Assembly (NCBI GenBank): GCA_026545225.1
Contig: CM048849.1
Span: 55,137,836 to 55,201,835, forward strand
Origin: Cornus controversa
Lineage: Eukaryota; Streptophyta; Magnoliopsida; Cornales; Cornaceae
Direction of reading: 5' to 3'
DNA length: 64,000 nucleotides
Within the stretch, counting starts at the first letter, position 1; each line of letters begins with the position of its first letter. Below the pieces are notes generated by a model. That model saw only the letters and a list, made by a program, of their open reading frames with translations, made no database searches and was not told the DNA's origin. Positions 34,445 to 46,835 of this stretch are shown here, piece by piece. The position numbers and the translations under genes are program-made.

Positions 34445-37400
34445 ATGTGGACGGCCGACAAGAATTCTCCGGCGATGGGTTTCTCGACGCCTCCTCCGAC
34501 GCGGAAGTCGAAGCGGATGCCTCCAATGATGCCGGCGTCGGAGAAGAAGTGGTCCTCGCCTCAGGCCAAAGCTGATCTTTTCCATGTCATTCACAAGGTG
34601 CCCGCCGGGGATTCTCCGTACGTCAGGGCCAAACATGTTCAGGTAATAGAATTTTCAGGTCTGTAATGAATTACATTAAAAGTTTTTTGTATGTTTTTGG
34701 TCGGTCTGGGAATCTCATGTGAGTAACAATGCGGTCTTTGTGTTTTCCAAGAATTTCAATTTTCTCTGTTCATTTGTTCGCTGTTATTTTTGTATTTCCA
34801 TGTTTTCGCTCTCTCTAGAATGTTCTTTATCTCTATGATTTTTTATGCTCAATTATTTTGTGTTTGTTTACCATCTGCTTTTGATGTTTCAAGCTGCCCC
34901 TTCTGGTATTTTCTTGCTATTCTTGTATGAAATTATTTTACTGGAAAATTATGTTTTCTTGAGCCTTTGAAATGGAAAGATTTGTAAAACACCCTGAATT
35001 TCTGTTAGACTTTGTTGATTTTTTAGTCATATAGATTGCCCATTTACACTTTATTGTAATGATTGATTAAATTCATAGGTTTTTGCATCGTTTTACTTGT
35101 TTGAGTTATTGATCTTCACCTCGTCTTTATTGCAGTTGAAAAACTTTTTTTATTATAACAGATTAAATTACTCCACTTTATTCTTCAGCCAAAACATAAG
35201 TGATTATTCCTCTATTTCTTCATGTTTACATGCATGGTTTTGACACTTCAATTTTCAAATAACAGTTGATAGAAAAGGATCCAAGTAGGGCCATTTCCCT
35301 GTTCTGGGCTGCTATAAATTCTGGGGATCGAGTTGATAGTGCCTTGAAAGACATGGCAGTTGTGATGAAACAACTGGATCGATCCGATGAGGCAATTGAG
35401 GCAATTAAATCTTTCCGTCATCTATGCCCCCATGAATCTCAGGAATCTCTTGACAACGTTCTTGTTGAACTTTACAAGGTAAAGCACCAGTTGTCTTGAA
35501 CACATATCTACTACGTTTTATTTCCTGCAAATTACTAGATTTTTTTATTTTCAGTATAGCATTAGCAATAAGTCTGGATAGAAATAATTTTATTTTGGGC
35601 TTTTATGCGGATATGTGTATGAATTTAGTCAATTTTCTCTGCAAGGCAAAGCAAAAGTCCTTTTGAAAACCCATATATTTTGTTTTCCATACTATGCAAA
35701 TTAATAGATTTTTTATATTCAGTATAGATCAGCAACAATCTGGATATAAGTAATTTTATTTTGGGTATTTATGCTGATATGTGAGGTAATAATTAGAGTG
35801 AGTCATTATTCTCCTTGCCTAAGCTTTGTTAGCTAAAATATGTAAAAAGGTTGTAGAGATGGGTAGAGCTATGGCATAAAAACAAGTCACACCGTTTAGG
35901 GAGGAAATCAGAGAATGATAATAATTGAAGGTTTATTGTTTATTTTTTTATCTTTTCTGAATTTTCCATTTCATTTTCTCTGATAAAGACTATGGACCAT
36001 AGATTTTCAATTTTTCCAATAATAGGGATATTCTCTTGTTATTGAAGCATGTTTGTGAGTGTCCATGTGCATGTTTTTGTAGAGATCTGCTAGGATCGAA
36101 GAACAGATTGAAATGCTTCAACTCAAATTGAAGCACATTGAAGAAGGTATAGCATTTGGTGGGAAGAGGACAAAGACAGCTAGGTCTCAAGGGAAGAAGA
36201 TACATGTCACAATTGAACAGGAGTACTCAAGGTGGACACTGCATTGATTTATCTTTTCTGAACGCTTATTTCTTATTCTTTTCAAAGTTTTCTGACTTAC
36301 AGCCTTCTCCAAATGCAGGATATTGGGAAACTTGGCCTGGGCCTACTTGCAGCAAAATAATTATAAATCTGCTGAAGAGCTTTATAGGTATGTTCTTTAT
36401 GTAATACGTACTAAGAAGTTTACATACATACGTAGCATTAAGTTTGTCAAAAGAAGGGTACTTTCTCATAGAAAATATTTTGATGCAGAAAAGCACTTTC
36501 TCTTGAACCGGATAAAAACAAGCAGTGCAATCTGGCTATCTGCTTGATGCACATGAACAGGATGACAGAAGCTAAATTTTTGCTTCAAGCCATAAGAGCT
36601 TCATCTGAAGATAGACAGATGGATGATTCGTATGCTAAATCATATGAGCGTGCTATTCAGATATTCACTGAATTAGAATCACACTCCAGTGTGAAGCCCA
36701 TTGCTGGGAAAGAAGAGTGCCATAAGGAAATTCTAACTCTTCCCACATCACTTACTTGTTCTGACAATGGAATTTCAAAAGTTGCATCATATGGATCAAG
36801 AAATGGTTCACTGTCTTCTCCAAAGACTTCATTTGCCGATAAATTGAAAGGATGTTACACTAGAAACCAATATGAAAGAAGGGCAGCTGATTTTGGCAGC
36901 AGAAGCAAGGACAACAGGATTAATATGGATGGAAGAGAAGTAGGTTCTACTGGCAAGAATGTGTTTGCTTCTCCACTTCCTGCTAGGGAAATTCCTAAAG
37001 TTCCATTTACACAACCCAGATGTTCATGGTCATTCAGTAATGGAAATCAGAGGAGGGCGTTGGTGGGAGATGATGCAGTTGGCTGTAATCGTAAATTATC
37101 ATTTGAGCAATCTACCCAACCAGGTTCCACGAATGGACTGCCAAAAGCAGTATTGCAGAATTTAAAAAGTTGTTCACCGTCTACTAGTCAAGATTGGAGA
37201 AAGCGGGCATGGGGAACTAGTGCTGAAGTGAACAATGAATCTGTTCTACAGCCTATTGTTTTTGGAGACTTGAAGATGAATTCATGGGGACCTAGTGTTG
37301 AAGTGAACAATGAATCTGTTCTACAGCCTATGGTTTTTGGAAACTTGAAGATGAATTCATGGGGAACTGGTGGGCAGAAGAAATTGGCAATGAAAGAGAG

Positions 37401-38163
37401 TAATTCGCCTATGGAATCAGCTGTTGATATTAATTATACGAGAGCAACGGAAGCTTCCTCTGATGGAGATTGGGATCGGAGTTCCAAAAATACTATTGCA
37501 GGTGGTGTGGGGTTGACAGACACAGTTGAACCTTTTGCAGAATATCTGAATTCAACCCAGGAACTCCAGAGCCTAAGCCAGCCTACTGCAGGAAATCTGG
37601 AACACCCCCAGGAATTCTCTCTGTGCAAAAGTAAGCAGAGTTGGGCAGATATGGTTGAAGAAGATGAACAAGAGTTATTAATTGGAAATTCTGATTTTCC
37701 AGAAAATACATGGGTTCACCACCCATCTCAAGAATCATCATATTCTTTTCATACTCCGAGCAAGTGTTCTGATGATTGGAATGGTGGAGAAGAATTTAAT
37801 GATGAAAATTTGAATTCCAACGTTATTAGTCAAACATATTATCCACAGGATCAGATTGAGAATCTAAGCCAAAAGATTGAATCATTCAATTTGAAAGATG
37901 GATATTATAGCCAACCTCAGAATGATGCTTCATCAAGGAATCAAACAGCGCGACGTTCTTTGTGTTTTGATCAGAACAAGAAACCAGACAGAGCAGATAG
38001 CTTCTGTTCATCACCATTGCCGAAGAAGGCCTTGAATTTTGAAGGTCATAACTCTTTGCTGTCTAATGAAAGGGAGAGCACTTCGGGGAGTGGTATAAGA
38101 TTGATGAGGAGAAACAGATTGCAGGTTTTCCGGGACATAACTCCTGAAAGTCCACGACCTTGA
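34445..38163 (+). CDS. TDM1: TPR protein of the POLLENLESS3/TDM1 (MS5) family
   Basis: Five exons: 34445-34642, 35266-35478, 36083-36231, 36319-36387 and 36489-38163. Together they are 2304 nt, giving 767 aa, with GT-AG borders throughout. In Arabidopsis TDM1/MS5/POLLENLESS3 ends meiosis after the second division by acting with the APC/C. Related members act in sulfur-deficiency responses. Residues about 40-250 form the conserved helical TPR region: KADLFHVIHKVPAGDSPYVR, DPSRAISLFWAAINSGDRVD, a coiled coil about EEQIEMLQLKLKHIEEG, then ILGNLAWAYLQQNNYKSAEE. The N-terminus has FSTPPPTR, a minimal CDK site at Thr15, at nearly the position of the regulatory Thr16 in Arabidopsis TDM1. The long, poorly conserved Ser/Asn-rich tail ends in a basic RLMRRNRLQVFRDITPESP, again a T-P site. 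The start is the ATG at 34445; no better upstream ATG is in frame. Paralogue versus orthologue rests on synteny. Confidence 0.88.
37210..37372 (+). repeat. Tandem repeat inside the TDM1-like tail
   Basis: A unit of about 84 bp, encoding EVNNESVLQP, then VFG, LKMNSWG, occurs twice in frame (from about 37226 and 37301), adding about 28 residues of tail. Confidence 0.85.
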
Positions 38164-38499
38164 ACTTGATTTTCTATTAGACAGAAAAACAAAAACGCAA
38201 TTCAATGCCAACTTCATTGGTATTACCTGTTTTAGTTTGTTCTGATTTCTGATTCACTTGCCTTTTTATTTGGTGTTCCTTGTGTTATTGCTGCATGTTT
38301 TGTACATATATATGTGAGTAATACATATATTCATTTACTTTAATGAAGATCATCATATTGAATTCTTATATTTCACTGATTTTGATGTTCCAGTAAACTC
38401 TTTACTTCATTAACATTGTTATTGTAGATTGTAATTAATAATGTAGTGAATTGATTCAAAGCTAGATTGATGAAGAAAGTAAAACCGTCTAGGAGGGGG
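38164..38499 (+). other. 3' UTR and downstream flank of the TDM1-like gene
   Basis: CCTTGTGTTATTGCTGCATG at about 38278 is also present in the 5'-truncated copy at 1872, so it probably belongs to the transcribed end. No strong AATAAA was seen. Confidence 0.45.
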
Positions 38500-38500
38500 G

Positions 38501-38756
38501 GAGAGATGGTGCACCTACTTTATTGTTAAAGCAACACTCACTGATGATAGAAATAATGCTGCTATGAATAGTTAGATGTATGTTAAAACTGCTGTACCAA
38601 TAAGAGTACCTTAAGAATAGTATTGGGGGAGAGATGGTGCACCTACTTTATTATTAAAGCAACACTCACTGATGATAGAAATAATGCTGCTATGAATATT
38701 TAGATGTATGTTAAAACTGCTGTACCAATACCTCACCTTAAGAATAATATTGGGTC
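38501..38756. repeat. 128-bp tandem duplication
   Basis: GAGAGATGGTGCACCTACTT begins two adjacent units (38501 and 38629) that stay nearly identical through GTTAAAACTGCTGTACCAAT and AAGAATA. A recent local duplication in the intergenic spacer. Confidence 0.95.
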
Positions 38757-39061
38757 AAACAAAGAGCCAAACATGGGAATCTAAGCAGATATATAGACAG
38801 TGCAAGGGTCTAATTTCAGTAAACACAAAATGTGTCATGTAAGAGTGTATGTATCTTTATTACAACTATTTTATTTTCATTTGGTATAGTGTTTCTTTCA
38901 TTTGTTTATAAAAATGGCCTACTATGGTAGGCCCTATAGCATTGACTGGAAAGTCTTGTACCTTCGAAAAAATCCAGAGAAATTAAAGTGACTCCATAAT
39001 AGTCCTCTTCAAAAAATGTCATTCCAAGAAAGAAACACATCAACAATCAAACCCAAATCAC

Positions 39062-39072
39062 CTATTTATATA
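39062..39072 (+). promoter_or_regulatory. TATA box for the 39187 gene
   Basis: CTATTTATATACCC lies about 120 bp before the ATG, followed by pyrimidine-rich leader sequence. Good spacing for a plant core promoter. Confidence 0.55.
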
Positions 39073-39186
39073 CCCATGACTCTCTTCCCATCTCCAATCA
39101 TAAGCTTTCCATTCTAATCATCCCTGTTCTTCTTAGTCTTCAACCTCTACTATCTCTAGCAATTGTAAGTACTTGTTCACAAAGCA

Positions 39187-39645
39187 ATGAGAAGCAGAGG
39201 ACACAAGCAGAGCAAGTTGAGGCAATACATTGGTGCACCCGCCAGATTTCTATGCAAGGCTAGAGACTTTTACGTTGAGAGCATGGTCAGTTTCGATGGA
39301 AAGGTAGGCTATGGCAATGTGATGGGCTGTCCAGCTCCGCAAATGGCCAACTTACCTAAGAAGTTTTTGAGAAAGAAAGATGATGATGATATTAGGGAGC
39401 TTTTTCGAACTGTATCTATGACGAAGGTGGAGTTGGACAGCCATCGGCAACCAGGTTGGCGACAGCCGGTGGTGGGTCCGAACGGCATAGGGAGGAGTTA
39501 TAGTGTTGGGTTAGGAAAGATTGGAACAATTGATGAAGACAAGCCTTGTGATTTTGCGGAGGAAGAAATTAGCATGAAGAGTGATTTCTTGTTTCCAAGA
39601 AGCAGGAGCTATGCTGTTACAAAGAGGAATGTTGGATATTATTAA
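39187..39645 (+). CDS. Small basic plant-specific protein, function unknown
   Basis: Single-exon frame of 152 aa with its own TATA-like box and a pyrimidine-rich leader. The N-terminus is basic (MRSRGHKQSKLRQYIGAP). The motif ARFLCKARDFYVESM with a later GYGNVMGCP belongs to a family of short, uncharacterised plant proteins whose members share an APxRxLxKARDxYVxxM-like core. Further on are DDDIRELFRTVS and a C-terminal Ser/Arg segment. No signal peptide, membrane span or catalytic motif is seen. A GA microsatellite follows the stop. The coding call is based on the intact frame, promoter layout and remembered family motif. No function is proposed. Confidence 0.75.
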   Translation: MRSRGHKQSKLRQYIGAPARFLCKARDFYVESMVSFDGKVGYGNVMGCPAPQMANLPKKFLRKKDDDDIRELFRTVSMTKVELDSHRQPGWRQPVVGPNGIGRSYSVGLGKIGTIDEDKPCDFAEEEISMKSDFLFPRSRSYAVTKRNVGYY

Positions 39646-39907
39646 ATCCTTTTGAGAGAGAGAGAGAGAGAGCATCATAGTTGCATATTGTTTTTCTTTT
39701 CCATCGTAATGGAGGTGTGATTGATCAATTTAAATTGAAAATTTATTTGTTTTGATTATTATTCTTTTCCCTCTGCTGAAAAGAAACCATACAACTGGGG
39801 GGAGATTTTCTTCTCTGTATGTTATTCTTTTATTAAGCTATATATGCCATTTGTGATCAATCTATTGAGTCAAATGTAAATTAGTGATCAACTGTTATTT
39901 GTTTTAC

Positions 39908-40467
39908 TTTGCCATTTCTGCATAGATTGCACGGGAATCACCAACATTGGATACAATTAGCTTCTCCCAATGATCAAAATTGCTGTAACAGCAGCTGTTG
40001 AACCTCCTCGTGAACCAACAATGTTCTCCAAAATATCATCATCATCTGTAACTTTATATGCCCTTCTGACGGCAGAATGTGGGTTTGTCCAGAAATCAGG
40101 CTAATCATGGACAATTAGGACAAAAGTTCCATATTAATAAAGGAAAACAAAATCAACAACACCACTAAAACAGTGTCCAAACCTCACTCAGTATATTATC
40201 AAACAGGTGGCTTTGCAAATATTCTGCGACATCACGACCAGAGTGACCATCGAAAATTGCATAGAGCCCCAATTCACGACCATCGATTTTCTTATTTTTC
40301 ACCACGAAATAGTCTTCCATCTTCTTATTTTTCACCACGAAATAGTCTTCCATCCATTGACCCATTTTCCTTTTGACTAGATGAAATCCATGGGTGACAT
40401 GCCCATTTAAGTGCTGCTTCTCATCATTTTCTCCATCTTCTGTGTACAAATCTTGTCCAACTTCTTC
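39908..40467 (-). pseudogene. Truncated protein phosphatase 2C (PP2C) pseudogene
   Basis: Exon 40467-40183 encodes HGFHLVKRKMGQWMEDYFVV, then LGLYAIFDGHSGRDVAEYLQ and SHLFDNILSE, the N-terminal part of plant PP2C with the metal-binding DGHSG. A GT-AG intron leads to exon 40100-39908 (PDFWTNPHSAVRRAYKVTDD, GSRGGSTAAVTAILI). In that exon the reading frame is lost after AILI and resumes in another frame as EKLIVSNVGDSRAIYAEMAK before a stop. The first exon also has an in-frame 33-bp duplication (MEDYFVVKNKK twice). The rest of the catalytic domain is absent, so no active phosphatase is expected. Confidence 0.85.
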
Positions 40468-40499
40468 CTGAAATATATATATATATATACACACACACA

Positions 40500-41594
40500 T
40501 ATTAGATTTCACTTCATTTCATGAATGGTGAAATTACACTATTATATTTAAATTTCAAAGTAAATGTGGTAAAATGAAAAAAAAAAAATGTACTGGAGAA
40601 GATTTTAATTCTTATCTCCAACCAAGCCTTGTGAACCCTAGTTAATTCTTGCATGGACTTGCATAATCCATGACAATGTTAGCCCTTGAAAAAGAATTAA
40701 GAAGATTGCGTAATTGAAAGAGTTGAATCCATCTTATTGGACACTTGATTTTTGGGCCAATTTTTCTTTTTCTTGACAGACGAGAAAGTTTTTGTACTTT
40801 AAATTAAACAAGGAAAGAATCCACAGAGGAACGTCCTTGCTATACACAAATTCAGGGGGTGGCCAAGTGTCATATTTCTATAGGCTATATATTTTGTAGG
40901 GCCTATCTAGTGAGATTCCCTTGGTCCCTTCTTAGGTCCGCTACTGCATAAATTCAATATCATACGTTGGAAAGAATTGAATATCTTATGTTGCTTAAAT
41001 TGTTGAATAAAAAGAAGATCTAATTGATACGGCTATTTAACCGAGTCGAACCTATTTCATTACTGGTATTACTTGTTCAATAGCCTTGGTGATAGAGTCG
41101 GAACTGAACTATACTCTACTAAAGGGGATGTTTAACAGTGCTTAACCTTTGTATGGCAAAAAAGTGACACGTGCTACTATAAGGTTGGAATGAAATTGTA
41201 TTCAAAGGAGAAAATGAGTGCATGAATTCATGTTAAAAATAGATGCTATCTAAGAAGCATCAAACTTTCTCCTTTCTGAAATTTGAATGTTTATTTTCTG
41301 GTTAAACACGGGTAGCACACAGCATGGACATGACTGAGACACGGTATGAACACGAGAAAGAAATTCTCTTAACGAGGCAGTGATAAAAGAGCAAGCAGAA
41401 TTATATCCTTCCAAACAGCTCTAAAGCTTAAGATCAAAAATGTATTCACAATACAACAACACCCACAAACCATTCACATCAACTATGTCAATCTATTTAG
41501 TGATAGGAGCAACATCACTCACCGATAAAGAGCCAACAAAATACAAAACTTAACAGAATACCAGATCCAAACAAACTGAAATTACAAAAGTACG
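40500..41594. other. Intergenic between PP2C pseudogene and beta-tubulin 3' end
   Basis: No gene seen. Contains the GACACG-type repeat scrap listed at 41303-41372. The tubulin 3' UTR probably covers the last 100-200 bp. Confidence 0.4.
41303..41372. repeat. GACACG-type repeat scrap
   Basis: AAACACGGGTAGCACACAGC, then TGGACATGACTGAGACACGG, then GAACACGAG. Similar word pattern to the blocks at 45249 and 33087. Confidence 0.4.
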
Positions 41595-44500
41595 TCATTC
41601 GGCAACTTCCTCTTCTTCCTCCTCATACTCGTCATCATCAGCAGTAGCATCCTGGTATTGCTGGTACTCGGCCACAAGATCATTCATGTTACTCTCAGCC
41701 TCAGTAAACTCCATCTCATCCATTCCCTCGCCGGTGTACCAGTGCAAGAAAGCCTTTCGCCTGAACATTGCTGTGAATTGCTCACTTACCCTTCTGAACA
41801 TCTCCTGAATCGAAGTTGAATTACCGATGAAAGTAGAGGCCATCTTCAGACCCTTTGGCGGGATGTCACACACACTAGACTTAACATTGTTGGGTATCCA
41901 CTCAACAAAGTAGGAGGAATTCTTGTTCTGGACATTTATCATCTGTTCATCTACCTCTTTTGTACTCATCTTACCACGAAACATGGCTGAAGCAGTTAAG
42001 TAGCGGCCATGACGTGGGTCGGCAGCACACATCATGTTCTTAGCATCCCACATCTGTTGGGTCAGTTCAGGGACAGTGAGATTCCGGTACTGCTGGGAAC
42101 CTCTGGAGGTTAAAGGAGCAAACCCAACCATGAAGAAGTGAAGACGTGGAAATGGAATAAGGTTAACCGCGAGCTTGCGAAGGTCAGAATTCAGCTGCCC
42201 AGGGAACCGAAGACAGCATGTGACACCGCTCATGGTGGCAGAGATCAGATGGTTGAGATCACCAACTGCAATCAGTCGGGGCATGTTAAAATTTGGCATA
42301 AGAATGAAACCATGTCCCTCCAAATATCCAAATCATTAGGGTTAAGACTTGAGATCTCCCATATCACAAAAAAGGACTGAAGAGCTTATGATTATTTTTA
42401 TTAAATGTCCATTCAATTTTTTCATGTTTTTGTAACTTGTAGATGTGAAAAGTAAAATAAAGAGAGATATATGAGCAACCACTTATAAAGTGAAATACCA
42501 GAAATGAAGGGAACCCATTCGACCTCGTTTTAACCACCAGCACTGAAAGTGACTCGTAAGCAACCCAATTCTAGAATTCACTTGCAATATGGAATCAAAT
42601 GTCTTTCAATAGGGGATAACTAATCTTTGGAAAAAACATAAATAAATGTGATAAAAGCTAACCCCTGTGCATGACTAGCCTGATTGGAAGGCAAGCCACA
42701 TGATTGGTTAATTGTCTGTTTCCTACATTGTTTTAATTAAATATGGATAGGAGAACCAAAATTCTTTCCAATAACTCTACAATTGTTCAGCATATAAGGC
42801 AACAAATTTGAACTTACAAGTGGGGGTCGCAAGCTTGAGAGTACGGAAGCAGATGTCATACAGAGCCTCATTGTCCAGAACCATACATTCATCAGCATTT
42901 TCAACAAGTTGATGAACAGAAAGGGTGGCATTGTACGGTTCAACAACTGTATCAGATACTTTGGGAGAAGGAAACACTGAAAAAGTCAACATCATGCGAT
43001 CCGGATACTCCTCCCTGATCTTGGAAATGAGAAGGGTGCCCATTCCAGAACCAGTTCCTCCACCCAGAGAATGACAAACTTGGAATCCTGTCAAGAAAAT
43101 AAATTCAGTGCATTCAAAAAAAGAGGCATTACTATATTGTGATTTACAGATAAGATGGAATACACAAGAGAAACAGTTTTACCTATAATTCCATTTTTAT
43201 ACAAAATATACTTTATATTGTTAAAAGAAAACTAGAATGAGAAGCTTAGTGAAAAAAAAAAGAAAAAAAAACTAGAAGTGAGAAGCTCATAAGTATAATG
43301 TTGCTCATGTCAGGCAGATCAAAATCCTCTGATCAACAATACAAACAAAAGAACCAATATGGATCTCCAACATACTCTAAATTGTTCTACTTTCCTACTT
43401 AAAATAGATCTGCAGAAGCAATCAACTGATTTAGCCTACAAATTTATGATATACAATTATATAAAGGTGTAACTGTTTCTCAAAGCAAATCGTAATTTTC
43501 AAGGATTACCGTACATGCTCTAGAGAGCTGACAGGATTGCCACTTAGGTCTTCTCTATGTTGAATAATGTCTTTAAAGAAAATGTATATGGGTGGCAATA
43601 TCATGCCCTGAATTATACATTTACTGGAAAGAATTATCAAATGCAATAAACAAAAACAAATTCAGATCATGAGAAAACTGAACAAAATACAAATCTGTCT
43701 AAGAAAATGACAAGCTATCATGTGAGATAGAACAATTCATTCAAAGCTGAAAAGATGAATCAGCAACTAAGCTTTGAATCATTGGCATACATAAATCAGC
43801 ATAAAGAAGAACAAATTTACATTGATTTCCAATGTAAATTGACGACAAACCACAGGGAAACAAATGTCTCAGCAACAATTTGAAGTGGAAGTGTGGACCA
43901 TTATCACAATGCAGGATCAGATCAATACCAAACGCTTAATACAGAACAAGTTTTGAAAAATATGACATTATACAAGAACATTTTTTTTTTTATAAGTAAA
44001 CATCATACAAGACCAATTGAAACCTTAATTTCCATCTAGCAGCATGAAATTATCACTTCATCGTTAAACCATTATCAGAGCCCAACAATAAAAACCTATG
44101 AAAACCAAGAAAACCACAAATGAAGGAAGCAATTTCCGTTGGCCACAAACAATCACAATTCTCTCAGTAAATCCTCCAATTCTCTAACAAATACAAGGCA
44201 AGCAACAAAGAAAACAGACCCCTAAACTTTCAAAGTAATGTAAATTCGGATCCAAACAAACCCAATCAAATAACCAAAGCCTACAATCCAACAACCAAAG
44301 AGGATACACTCCTCACATATACATCAAAGCAACAAAACCAACAGATAAAACAAGCCCATATTTCCACATAATGTCATATCTAATCAATCCAAACACAAAA
44401 TACATTAATCCCAAATCAACTCTACAATAACAAAACACAAATAACAACTATGCCTACAAAGGCAAGCTCTAATTTAAATATTAAAGCATAGGAAACAAAA

Positions 44501-44964
44501 GAAAAACAATTTACATATTCAAACACATACATGTTTAATGAATTTGTATTTGAACAAGTTTCTATATTACCTTGCAAGCAATCACAATTCTCAGCCTCCT
44601 TCCTGACGACATCAAGAACGGAATCTATCAGCTCAGCTCCTTCCGTGTAATGACCTTTGGCCCAGTTGTTGCCCGCACCGGACTGGCCGAAAACGAAGTT
44701 ATCGGGGCGAAAGATCTGACCGAAGGGTCCAGATCGGACGGAGTCCATGGTGCCAGGCTCGAGATCCATGAGGACGGCGCGGGGGACGTATCGGCCACCA
44801 CTGGCTTCATTGTAGTAGACATTGATGCGCTCGAGCTGAAGCTCAGAGTCGCCGTTGTACCTTCCGGAGTAATCGATGCCGTGCTCGTCGCAGATCACTT
44901 CCCAGAACTTAGCTCCGATCTGGTTGCCACATTGGCCTCCCTGGATGTGGAGAATTTCTCTCAT
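41595..44964 (-). CDS. TUB: Beta-tubulin
   Basis: Three exons (44964-44571, 43087-42818, 42265-41595) total 1335 nt, giving 444 aa, the normal length. It forms the alpha/beta-tubulin dimer of microtubules and binds exchangeable GTP. The protein starts MREI, the tetrapeptide used in tubulin mRNA autoregulation. It has [35 protein letters not shown], the GTP-binding loop [10 protein letters not shown] at about residue 140, [20 protein letters not shown], and an acidic tail ending [11 protein letters not shown]. Intron phases (after Gly132 codon position 1 and in the TPT-F-GDL codon) are as in plant TUB genes. Introns are 1483 and 552 bp. Its position between the TDM1-like and ERT2-like genes matches Arabidopsis TUB9. 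No defects seen. Confidence 0.97.
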
Positions 44965-45126
44965 TTTGACAAAAAAATGTTTTGACAGAAAGTTTAGGGC
45001 TTTTCTTCGGTTGGAGGAAATGGAAAGATCTGATAGGTTTAGAGAGAGAGAGAGAGAGGTTGAGGATGAACGGAGGACCGGGAATGGAGGGAATCGGGGA
45101 CGAAAAGGGAAGGATGATGTTTTATA
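44965..45126 (-). promoter_or_regulatory. TATA box and leader of the beta-tubulin gene
   Basis: Minus-strand CTATAAAACATC (about 45126-45115) lies about 155 bp before the ATG. A GA-repeat leader (about 45055-45040) follows. Confidence 0.6.
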
Positions 45127-45248
45127 GTAGGTGTAGTTTCGACTGTGACCCGTTGTTTTGGGATGTTTGTTGAATATGTCCATTTTTTTTAATTTGGGTT
45201 TTTTTTTATTTATTTATTGAAACAATAACATTAGTTGATATTTTTAAG

Positions 45249-45342
45249 GAGTGTCCGACACGTGTTCGAGAAGTGTCCGAGTGTCTGAATAGTGTCCTAT
45301 ACGAACACAGTACCCTTATACGAAGTGTCCGTGCTTTCTAGA
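45249..45342. repeat. GACAC/GTGTCC repeat relic
   Basis: AGTGTCCGACACGTGTTCGA, then AAGTGTCCGAGTGTCTG, ending AAGTGTCCGTGCTTTCTAG. On the minus strand it begins AGAAAGCACGGACAC, close to the terminus of the element at 33087 (GAAGCACNGATAC). Confidence 0.55.
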
Positions 45343-45345
45343 AAA

Positions 45346-45970
45346 TAAACCATAAAATTACCGTGTTCAAAAGAAAAAAAAAAAAAAATCATCTTGCTAC
45401 TAATTATATATATTTGATGCACAGACGAATTATAGGTTGAATTTTACATTCCTCTTTCCCTTCTGTTTTAGAATTTTGCTACACAATGCATTTGATTAGC
45501 CTCCTGAAATTTTGTTAGGAATGTTGTGGGAAAACCTCATTTTGTTAGTTTGGATAGTAGAAAAAAAAAAAATTCTACATATTAAAATTATCCTTATGAT
45601 TTTAAATATTAAAAAAATTAATAAATTTATGTTAAATAATTTTGATATATTTCTACCCAATTGTTTATATTTATTTTTAGCAAATAAATTTGATCTTTTT
45701 TTATCCAAATGTTTATATTTATTTTTAACAAAAAAATAGACCATGCAAGTTATCAAGAACTTATAAAAGAGTATTTAAAGTTAAAATTTAATGTAAGTCA
45801 AATAAAAGATTATTTATTATTCAAAACTAAAAGTCACAATATAATAGTGATACTTCAATGCTAATATACATCTTCTTGTTATATTAGTAAAATTATTAAT
45901 AATGGTAATTTAGCTTAGAAAGAAAATTATTAGAAATAGTCATCTAGTTTTAAAAGGTAACTCTTTTTTT
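45346..45970. other. Intergenic, AT-rich, nothing recognised
   Basis: Low-complexity TTTATATTTATTTTTA repeats around 45640-45735. No gene seen. Confidence 0.45.
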
Positions 45971-46278
45971 TAGAAAAAATTACACTGACCTCCCCTGTAA
46001 ATAGATGAAATAACAATGCACCCCCTTATTAGTGTACTTTTTTGTAACACTGACCTTTTCTGTCAGCTTTTCATATACGAAAATTGTTGACATCATGATA
46101 TTTTTGACCTGAAAATTCTAAAATAATACCTTAGATATTTGAAATGATGGTAATACCCTCATTTGACATAATATTTGTGTACAATTTTGTCCTTTTATGC
46201 ATAAACAACTTCTGTCTTGTACTTCACAAATTGAATTCACAAAAATCTTTATATATAGTTATTTTTGTTTGTCACTCA

Positions 46279-46282
<4 letters not shown>

Positions 46283-46315
<33 letters not shown>

Positions 46316-46345
46316 AATCTATATATATGTATGTATGTGTATTAA
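46283..46345. repeat. (AT)n / TATG microsatellite
   Basis: A run of about 14 AT units followed by GTATGTATGTGT. Confidence 0.9.
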
Positions 46346-46696
46346 TAAGCATATAAATGCATTAATGCGTATATCACAATGAATCCAAGCACAAATAGCA
46401 CTTTGTATCCATATGCCACACACCCATTAAATATATCGACCAACTATACCGCCATATGTCAACTAATAGATTAACACCACCAATTTGAAGACTAAACACA
46501 TAGCACGCCCATTTATATGCATACCTGTTTATATAACCGATGATACCTCCACTTGTCAATTGCAAATCTAGTACTAAAGTTTAAATTTGCAAATACAATG
46601 ACCCAAAAGGAATCTCATGCTTACTAACAATGAATTGGCAACCACCGTCGTCCAAGACACTGTAATATCCATTCAATCCTATTGTATACGAGATTA

Positions 46697-46718
46697 TGTG
46701 TGTGTATGTATGTATATG

Positions 46719-46750
<32 letters not shown>

Positions 46751-46835
46751 TACGTATATGTGTTCTAGACAACCGTTTCACTAAGCAATTACGCACACAT
46801 ATAATATACACACACACACATATATGCATATATAA
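46697..46835. repeat. TG/TA/CA microsatellite, self-complementary
   Basis: TGTGTATGTATG, then (TA)n, then (CA)n. The TG and CA arms can pair, so the run can form a hairpin. Confidence 0.85.

Noticed and set aside
44572-44985. 137-codon plus-strand frame
   Set aside because: Shadow of beta-tubulin exon 1 on the other strand.
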